Source: Rhizobium sp. Q54
GTDB lineage: Bacteria; Bacteroidota; Bacteroidia; Flavobacteriales; Flavobacteriaceae
DNA length: 12,779 nucleotides
NCBI GenBank assembly: GCA_943324395.2
Contig: CALPLL020000032.1
Coordinates: forward strand, 1-12,779
Direction of reading: 5' to 3'
Shown here: positions 1 to 4,833 of the stretch, piece after piece
Numbering within the stretch: position 1 is the first letter of the stretch
Layout: the number at the start of each line of letters is the position of its first letter
The notes under the pieces: model-generated
The model's input: only the letters and a program-made list of their open reading frames with translations
Database searches by the model: none
What the model was told of the DNA's origin: nothing
Translations under genes and position numbers: made by a program

Positions 1-1
1 A

Positions 2-193
2 GCACTTAAAGAAATATCCGAAGAAGAATATTTTACCAATTTTCATTTTATTGCCGATCGCCATTGGCATACGATGAAAGAGAATGATATTTTAAAAAAG
101 CGAAAAAAATTCTGTGATTTCTTACTTCGAAAAGGATTTGAAAGCAATTTAGTTTATGAAAAAGTGAAAGACTTGCAACGTGATTCCAAATAG
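2..193 (+). CDS. recX: RecX family regulatory protein, C-terminal part (5' end outside window)
   Basis: An open frame enters from the left edge and gives 63 residues before TAG. The visible part has the RecX tail pattern: a helical stretch containing FIADRHW, then the basic KKRKKFCDFLLRKGF segment and a closing helix with LVYEKVKDL. In this family three-helix repeats fill the groove of the RecA filament and modulate RecA activity in the cytoplasm; what is seen would be the last repeat. The start codon and the first repeats are not in the window. It converges on the ketoacyl synthase with only 25 bases between the two stop codons. Identity rests on the family wording of the C-terminus, which I regard as fairly distinctive for Bacteroidetes RecX. 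Confidence 0.8.
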   Translation, partial: ALKEISEEEYFTNFHFIADRHWHTMKENDILKKRKKFCDFLLRKGFESNLVYEKVKDLQRDSK

Positions 194-218
194 ATTTTTA
201 GTCTTTTATCTAAAGAAC

Positions 219-1373
219 TTACAAACCCAACAAAACACTCACTGCATTTCCGCCAAAACCAACTGCATTTACCAAGATTTTTTTCAATGGTTTCTTTTGG
301 GATTGTGCTTCCGCAAATGGAACTCCGATAAACGTTTGATTTTGTAACATCAAGATTGCCATTTCAATACTCAACATTCCTGATGCTCCAAATGTGTGGC
401 CGATTTTCCATTTATTGGTAGTTAACAAAGGAAGTTTTTCTCCAAATATTTTTTGAATCGCTTTGTATTCTGATAAATCACCCTTAATTGTTCCCGGAGC
501 ATGCATTACAATCACATCAACTTCTGATAATTTTGTATTTTCCAACGCCATTTTCATCGATTTTTGAAAGCAAGTCGCTTCAGCCGAAACAGAAACATTG
601 TGCTCTAAAATTTCAGTCGCAAACCCGATTCCTTCTACTACAGCGATAGTTTTTTCGGTTCTACCTAATTCAATACAACAAACGGCAGCACCTTCGCCTA
701 AAACAAGGGAGTTTTGTTTTTTATTTAGATCCAAAGCCCGACAGGGAAATTTGTCATTATTTTTAGAATAAATTTTTAATGCACGCATTTGAGCAATCGT
801 AAAATCGGTTAAAGGAGCTTCGCTACCTCCAACTAAAAATTTATTAGCCATACCAGATTTGAGCCAAGCAATACCGTTTAATAAGGCATGTAAAGCTGTT
901 GAACAGGTAATAGAGTGAGAGATTTCTGGTCCTCGACTTTGTAAATCATGTGAAACCCAAGAAGAGATATTTCCCATCGTTGTTGTTGGCGATGCCAAAG
1001 TTTCTACTTTCCCAGATTGGATGAAATCCAAATGATGTTTTTCGAATAATTCTGTGGCACCTCGTGACGATCCTATATTGATTCCGAATGTATCACTTTT
1101 TTTCCATCCGGCTTTTTCAACTGCTTTTCGCGATATTGCTATTGCAAATAATACCGAACTATCAAGGGATTTGTATTTATTATCTGATTTTTTTAACTCT
1201 TGAATTTGTTTTTTGGAATCAGAATTAAGAGGAGCTATTAAGGCATTTAGACTTCCAACTGATGTTTCAATAAAACAATGATCATTGTTCAAATAGTTTT
1301 TCCAGATAACATTTGAATCATTTCCTAATCCAGAAATGGAAGCAATGGCGGTAATTGAAATCGTTGTTGGCAA
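219..1373 (-). CDS. Beta-ketoacyl-ACP synthase (KAS I/II type) in the biotin cluster
   Basis: This is a 384-residue thiolase-fold condensing enzyme, somewhat shorter than FabF (about 412). The catalytic triad is intact: Cys157 in SITCSTALHAL, His291 in MHAPGTIKGD (aligning with the HGTxTxxxD motif of FabF) and His326 in KIGHTFGASG. A glycine-rich VGFGGNAVSVLL closes the C-terminus as in active KAS enzymes. The start is TTG at 1373-1371: an in-frame TAA lies four codons upstream and the next internal Met is residue 133, so TTG is the only sensible choice. It follows bioA by 88 bases on the same strand and is probably the last gene of the bio run. Known: the family elongates acyl-ACP with malonyl-ACP. 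Inferred: it may serve synthesis of the pimeloyl thioester used by BioF, rather than general fatty acid synthesis. A secondary-metabolite role (flexirubin or aryl polyene) is less likely, as no partner genes are visible. Confidence 0.85.
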   Translation of the reverse strand: MPTTISITAIASISGLGNDSNVIWKNYLNNDHCFIETSVGSLNALIAPLNSDSKKQIQELKKSDNKYKSLDSSVLFAIAISRKAVEKAGWKKSDTFGINIGSSRGATELFEKHHLDFIQSGKVETLASPTTTMGNISSWVSHDLQSRGPEISHSITCSTALHALLNGIAWLKSGMANKFLVGGSEAPLTDFTIAQMRALKIYSKNNDKFPCRALDLNKKQNSLVLGEGAAVCCIELGRTEKTIAVVEGIGFATEILEHNVSVSAEATCFQKSMKMALENTKLSEVDVIVMHAPGTIKGDLSEYKAIQKIFGEKLPLLTTNKWKIGHTFGASGMLSIEMAILMLQNQTFIGVPFAEAQSQKKPLKKILVNAVGFGGNAVSVLLGL

Positions 1374-1405
1374 AGGCGTTATTTAATTATGAATTATAAA
1401 AATTT

Positions 1406-1445
1406 AACCGCAAAGGTCGCAAAGTTTTTCGCAAAGAGCGCAATG
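1406..1445 (+). repeat. CGCAAAG-type intergenic repeat, copy 1
   Basis: The element begins AACCGCAAAG and holds four 7-base units: CGCAAAG at 1409, 1418 and 1430 and the variant CGCAATG at 1439. The unit starts are spaced 9, 12 and 9 bases, so alternate units are 21 bases apart. It fills the middle of the gap between the bioA stop and the ketoacyl synthase start. It is neither an inverted repeat nor a CRISPR unit. Function is unknown. Confidence 0.75.
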
Positions 1446-1461
1446 AAAGTGATAATTTATC

Positions 1462-2733
1462 TTAAACTATATTTAAAGCATTTTCAACCACAGTATATAT
1501 TTTTTGAAGTTGGTCGTTTTCAATAATATAAGGCGGCAAAATATAAACGATGTTTCCCACAGGTCTCAAAATCACTCCGTTTTCAATGAAAAAATCGTAA
1601 AGTTTGTTTCGCAAAGTTCCGTAATAACTTGCTTGGGATTCAGTTTTTATTTCTAATGCAAAAATAACTCCTAAAACCCTCGTTGTAGCAACTTTGGGAT
1701 GGTTTTCAATATGTTTTTGAAAGGCCAAATGACTTTTATTCACCCGAACAATATTCGATTGCATTTCCTGGGTTTGTAGTAATTTCAAACTAGACAATGC
1801 CGCTGCGCAACCTGTAGGATTTGCAGTAAAAGTATGTCCGTGAAATAATGCTTTATTGATATCATCACTATAAAACGCTTCGAATAAATCCTTAGTAAAT
1901 GTGGTAATTGCCATTGGAATGGTACCTCCCGTTAACGCTTTCGATAAGCACATCATGTCTGGTTGAGTTTGCAAATAATCGCAAGCAAAAGTTTTTCCTG
2001 TTTTTCCAAAGCCCGTCATAACTTCATCGGCGATAGTTAGTATTCCATTTTCTTTGCAAATTTCAATTAATTTATCAAGTTCTTTTGGTTCATACATTAC
2101 CATCCCTGCTGCTCCAAGAACCAAGGGCTCAAAAATAAATGCAGCGCAATTATTGTTCTTTATAGCTTTAGCTAATGCTTGAAAACTAGCTTCTTCTTCC
2201 CCCTTTACTGGAACAGGAATTCGAATTACATCAATAAACATTCCTTCGAAAGCTTGAGTGTAAAATGAAATTCCGCTAGCTGCCATAGCGGCAAAGGTGT
2301 CTCCGTGAAAGGCGTTTTCAAAGGCAATTATAGTAGTTTTCTTTTCTCCTTTATTGAAAAAATACTGCAATGCCACTTTTATCGCAACTTCTACAGCGGT
2401 TGACCCATTATCGGAAAAGAAAATTTTATTTTGATTTTTTGGCAAGATCTCAATTAGCTTTTCTGATAAAACTACAGCTGGTTCATGAGTAAATCCTCCA
2501 AACAAAACATGTTCCAACGTGGTTAATTGCTTGTATATAGCGTCTGCGATAATTTGATTCGAATGACCAAAAGGATTAACCCACCAAGACGCAATTGCAT
2601 CTATATATTCTTTATTGGAATCATCCCAAAGCAAAGCTCCTTCACCTTTCACAATTGCAATTGGCGGTTTAGAAGTTTTATGTTGCGTGTAAGGATGCCA
2701 AATATGTAGCTGGTCTCTTTCAGTTAAATCCAT
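1462..2733 (-). CDS. bioA: Adenosylmethionine-8-amino-7-oxononanoate aminotransferase (DAPA synthase)
   Basis: This 423-residue class III PLP aminotransferase converts 8-amino-7-oxononanoate to 7,8-diaminononanoate in biotin synthesis, in the family usually with S-adenosylmethionine as amino donor. BioA hallmarks are visible in order: IWHPYTQ near the N-terminus, SWWVNPFGH (49-57), FGGFTHEPA (78-86), the phosphate-binding SDNGSTAVE (107-115), FHGDTFAAM (142-150), the PLP-binding Asp236 in IADEVMTGFG, the Schiff-base Lys265 in LSKALTGGT, and HTFTANPTGCAAA. The substrate-carboxylate Arg of the C-terminal (I/L)RPxG motif is present. Start is ATG at 2733; length and ends match the family. One difference from E. 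coli BioA is Phe142 where that enzyme has Tyr144 (GYHGD). It lies between bioD and the ketoacyl synthase on one strand, and its whole upstream gap is a 6-base-period repeat. Confidence 0.96.
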   Translation of the reverse strand: MDLTERDQLHIWHPYTQHKTSKPPIAIVKGEGALLWDDSNKEYIDAIASWWVNPFGHSNQIIADAIYKQLTTLEHVLFGGFTHEPAVVLSEKLIEILPKNQNKIFFSDNGSTAVEVAIKVALQYFFNKGEKKTTIIAFENAFHGDTFAAMAASGISFYTQAFEGMFIDVIRIPVPVKGEEEASFQALAKAIKNNNCAAFIFEPLVLGAAGMVMYEPKELDKLIEICKENGILTIADEVMTGFGKTGKTFACDYLQTQPDMMCLSKALTGGTIPMAITTFTKDLFEAFYSDDINKALFHGHTFTANPTGCAAALSSLKLLQTQEMQSNIVRVNKSHLAFQKHIENHPKVATTRVLGVIFALEIKTESQASYYGTLRNKLYDFFIENGVILRPVGNIVYILPPYIIENDQLQKIYTVVENALNIV

Positions 2734-2746
2734 TTAATAATTATAA

Positions 2747-2859
2747 TTTTCTATTTCTATTATTATTGCTTTTGCTATTGCCATTGCAATTGCTTTTTAT
2801 ATTACTATTGCTATTGACATTGACATTGACATTGAAATTGCTCTTCCATTACTATTGAC
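2747..2859. repeat. Degenerate hexanucleotide array filling the bioD-bioA gap
   Basis: Read on the + strand in steps of six from 2747, successive units are TTTTCT, ATTTCT, ATTATT, ATTGCT, TTTGCT, ATTGCC, ATTGCA, ATTGCT, TTTTAT, ATTACT, ATTGCT, three identical ATTGAC units (2813-2830), ATTGAA and ATTGCT (2837-2842). After a five-base slip (CTTCC) the pattern resumes as ATTACT and ATTGAC to 2859. The array covers almost all of the 118-base gap. It overlaps the last codons and stop of bioD, so the C-terminal Cys-Gln of BioD is repeat-encoded. On the transcribed strand the units read GTCAAT or AGCAAT. Confidence 0.85.
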
Positions 2860-3472
2860 ATTCTAAAATGTTTTCTCGAAACAAATCAGCATATTCAGCA
2901 ATCACATTTTTATCAAAATACGGTTCATCGTTGATTCTACCAATGAATTTTAGTTTTGAATGATTCAAAATCATGGACTCGGTTGGTTTGTTTTCATTGC
3001 CATTAAAAATAATTCCTGCAATTGTCAAACCTCTATTTTTTATTGCTTCAATTGTTAAAAGGGTATGATTTATACTTCCTAAATAATGTCTAGAAACTAT
3101 AATAACTTTATATTCAGGTTGAACCAAGTCGATAACAAAATCAGAATTATTTAAAGGAACTAAAACACCGCCAGCACCTTCAATAACTAAATGATTGATA
3201 GTTTTTGGTTCTATGATATTTTTTAAATCGATCGATATACCATCTAATTCGGCTGCTAAATGTGGACTTGAGGGAGTATTTAATTTATAACTGTTTTCGT
3301 GAATAACCGATTTGCCATTTGAAATATATCTTTGAATTTTATGGCTATCAGAATTATCTAAATCTCCCGCTTGAATGGGTTTCCAATAATCGGCCTCAAG
3401 CGCTTCCGTTATTATTGCTGAAGCGATTGTTTTTCCTACATCGGTTGATATTCCTGTTATAAATAATTTCAT
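2852..3472 (-). CDS. bioD: ATP-dependent dethiobiotin synthetase
   Basis: This 206-residue cytoplasmic enzyme carboxylates 7,8-diaminononanoate with CO2 and ATP and closes the ureido ring of dethiobiotin. Visible motifs are the P-loop GISTDVGKT (residues 7-15), the substrate-binding WKPIQAGD (30-37), the EGAGGVLVPL segment (98-107) that contacts substrate and Mg-ATP, and the IIFNGN strand (154-159) in the position of the base-recognition NxxN region. Length fits the family (about 200-240). The start is ATG at 3472 with no Shine-Dalgarno sequence, usual for Bacteroidetes. It sits between bioF (153-base gap holding two CGCAAAG elements) and bioA (118-base gap holding the hexanucleotide array). 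Its stop codon lies inside that array, so its C-terminal residues may have been altered by repeat growth. Confidence 0.95.
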   Translation of the reverse strand: MKLFITGISTDVGKTIASAIITEALEADYWKPIQAGDLDNSDSHKIQRYISNGKSVIHENSYKLNTPSSPHLAAELDGISIDLKNIIEPKTINHLVIEGAGGVLVPLNNSDFVIDLVQPEYKVIIVSRHYLGSINHTLLTIEAIKNRGLTIAGIIFNGNENKPTESMILNHSKLKFIGRINDEPYFDKNVIAEYADLFRENILECQ

Positions 3473-3483
3473 AGTTAAATTTT

Positions 3484-3523
3484 AACCGCAAAGGGCGCAA
3501 TGTTATTCGCAAAGATCGCAAAG
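3484..3523 (+). repeat. CGCAAAG-type intergenic repeat, copy 2
   Basis: The start AACCGCAAAG and the spacing are the same as in copy 1: CGCAAAG at 3487, CGCAATG at 3496, CGCAAAG at 3508 and 3517 (9, 12, 9). It lies just upstream of the bioD start codon, in the same orientation as copy 1. The variant CGCAATG is unit 2 here and unit 4 in copy 1, so the two are not simple identical duplicates. On the bioD coding strand its edge reads TATCTTTGCG, a chance match to the -7 pattern TAnnTTTG (3519-3526) with no TTG at proper spacing. Confidence 0.75.
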
Positions 3524-3567
3524 ATAAATTCAATTATCTCTTTGTCTCTTATCTTTTCGTCTTCTTT

Positions 3568-3606
3568 AACCGCAAAGTTCGCAAAGAAATTTCAAAGTCC
3601 GCAAGG
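3568..3606 (+). repeat. CGCAAAG-type intergenic repeat, copy 3 (degenerate)
   Basis: It again starts AACCGCAAAG, with units at 3571 and 3580. The third unit is decayed to TTCAAAG (core CAAAG at 3593) and one base closer, and the fourth is CGCAAGG at 3600. Spacing is therefore 9, about 11, 9. It lies 20 bases past the bioF stop and is separated from copy 2 by a pyrimidine-rich stretch (about 3537-3567, TCTCTT/TCTTTT-like) on the + strand. Confidence 0.65.
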
Positions 3607-3625
3607 TAATCGAGTTTAATATTGA

Positions 3626-4792
3626 TTAAAATAATATTGATGAAAGAAGTTGCAATACTTCCGAGATTTCTTCTTTCGAATTGTAACTGTGCAAACAAAA
3701 TCGAAGTCGTTCTTGACCTTCAGGAACCGTTGGAGAAAGTATGGCTTTAACATCAAATCCTTTTTCTTGAAGTTGGTTAGCTATATTTTTAACCTTTAGA
3801 TTTCCAGGAATTATGGCACTTTGAATTGCCGATTTGCTTCTTACAAAAAGCGGGTTTAAACCAAATAGCTTTTTTTCTTGGTTAAAATGAATCACGTTTT
3901 CCCTAAGGTTTTGAAGGGCTTCTTTTTCGTTTTCCAAATGCTGATAGGCTATTAAAATCGTTGCTGCCGAATGAGGTGATAGACCTGTTGTATAGATAAA
4001 ACTCCGCGCAAAATTGATTAAATAATCAATTAATTTTTGACTTCCTAAAATGGCCGCGCCATGACAACCCAATCCCTTTCCAAAAGTCATAATTCTTGCA
4101 AAAACATTTTCTTGCAGACCTAACATTTGGACCAATCCTTCGCCTCCCGAAACTTCGGGATCGCCAAATACTCCTAAAGCATGTGCTTCGTCTATAACCA
4201 AAAAGCAACCGTATTTATCACATAGGGCTACTAGTTCCTCTAGATTTGGAGTGTCGCCATCCATAGAAAAAACACTTTCGGTAACTACAAAAATGGTTGA
4301 TGGTTGTAGCTTGTTGGTTGTTAGTTTAAGAATTGTTCTTTCTAAATCTTCGAAATCGTTATGTTGAAATTTTCGAGATTGTGCATTAGAAAGTTGAATT
4401 CCGTCACGAATTGAGGCGTGTGATAATTCATCGAATAGAATTACATCGTTGCGTTGTGGAACCGATCCAAAAAACCCCACATTAGCATCGTAACCAGAGT
4501 TAAATACTAAAGCGCTTTCCGATTGATGAAAATTGGATATTAAGTTTTCGGTTTCTATGTAAACGGCATGATTACCTGACAACAATCTAGATCCAGTTGC
4601 GCCATTTTGAATGATTTTATTATCTAATAAATAAGAATGAGTTCTATTAAAAATTGCTTCCGATTTGGAAAACCCCAAGTAATCATTGGAAGAAAAATCA
4701 ATTAGATTGCTTGGCAATGTCAATTTTCGCAAAGAATTATTTTGCTCGCGTTGCTCTAATTTTGAAACCAATGATTTTGGAACCCTTTTCAT
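3626..4792 (-). CDS. bioF: 8-amino-7-oxononanoate synthase (KAPA synthase)
   Basis: This alpha-oxoamine synthase condenses pimeloyl-ACP or pimeloyl-CoA with L-alanine, using PLP, to start the biotin ring pathway. From the ATG at 4792 the protein has 388 residues, against 384 in E. coli BioF, and begins MKRVPKSLVSKLEQREQ, which aligns with the family N-terminus. Motifs numbered from that start: FSSNDYLG (33-40), NGATGSRLLSGNH, FDELSHASIRDG with PLP-stacking His125, TESVFSMDGD, DEAHALGVFG with Asp201 and His204, and the Schiff-base Lys239 in TFGKGLGCHGAA. A longer frame begins at ATG 4834 and adds 14 residues that look unlike BioF. That ATG overlaps the stop of the upstream membrane gene as TAATG, so a coupled longer form cannot be excluded. 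Placement with bioD and bioA argues against the related 2-amino-3-ketobutyrate ligase (Kbl). Confidence 0.94.
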   Translation of the reverse strand: MKRVPKSLVSKLEQREQNNSLRKLTLPSNLIDFSSNDYLGFSKSEAIFNRTHSYLLDNKIIQNGATGSRLLSGNHAVYIETENLISNFHQSESALVFNSGYDANVGFFGSVPQRNDVILFDELSHASIRDGIQLSNAQSRKFQHNDFEDLERTILKLTTNKLQPSTIFVVTESVFSMDGDTPNLEELVALCDKYGCFLVIDEAHALGVFGDPEVSGGEGLVQMLGLQENVFARIMTFGKGLGCHGAAILGSQKLIDYLINFARSFIYTTGLSPHSAATILIAYQHLENEKEALQNLRENVIHFNQEKKLFGLNPLFVRSKSAIQSAIIPGNLKVKNIANQLQEKGFDVKAILSPTVPEGQERLRFCLHSYNSKEEISEVLQLLSSILF

Positions 4793-4833
4793 ATTGATAC
4801 AATTGTATGCAACCTCTTTTTTATTTGCAAACA

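Noticed and set aside
194..218. Hairpin TTTAG...CTAAA between recX and the ketoacyl synthase as a terminator
   Set aside because: Only a weak AT-rich stem of about 7 pairs with a wobble and an 8-base loop, and no T-tract follows on either strand.
2527..2709. Short + strand frame inside bioA, and similar frames within bioF, mfd and others
   Set aside because: They lie wholly inside well-supported genes in other frames and show no family resemblance.
1406..3606. CGCAAAG repeats as a CRISPR array
   Set aside because: Units are 7 bases with 2- to 5-base separations, no unique spacers of 25-40 bases exist, and no cas gene is near.
3626..4792. BioF-like gene as Kbl (2-amino-3-ketobutyrate CoA ligase) partner of the threonine dehydrogenase
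   Set aside because: Same enzyme superfamily, but it is clustered with bioD and bioA and lies more than 3 kb from the dehydrogenase with opposite-strand genes between.
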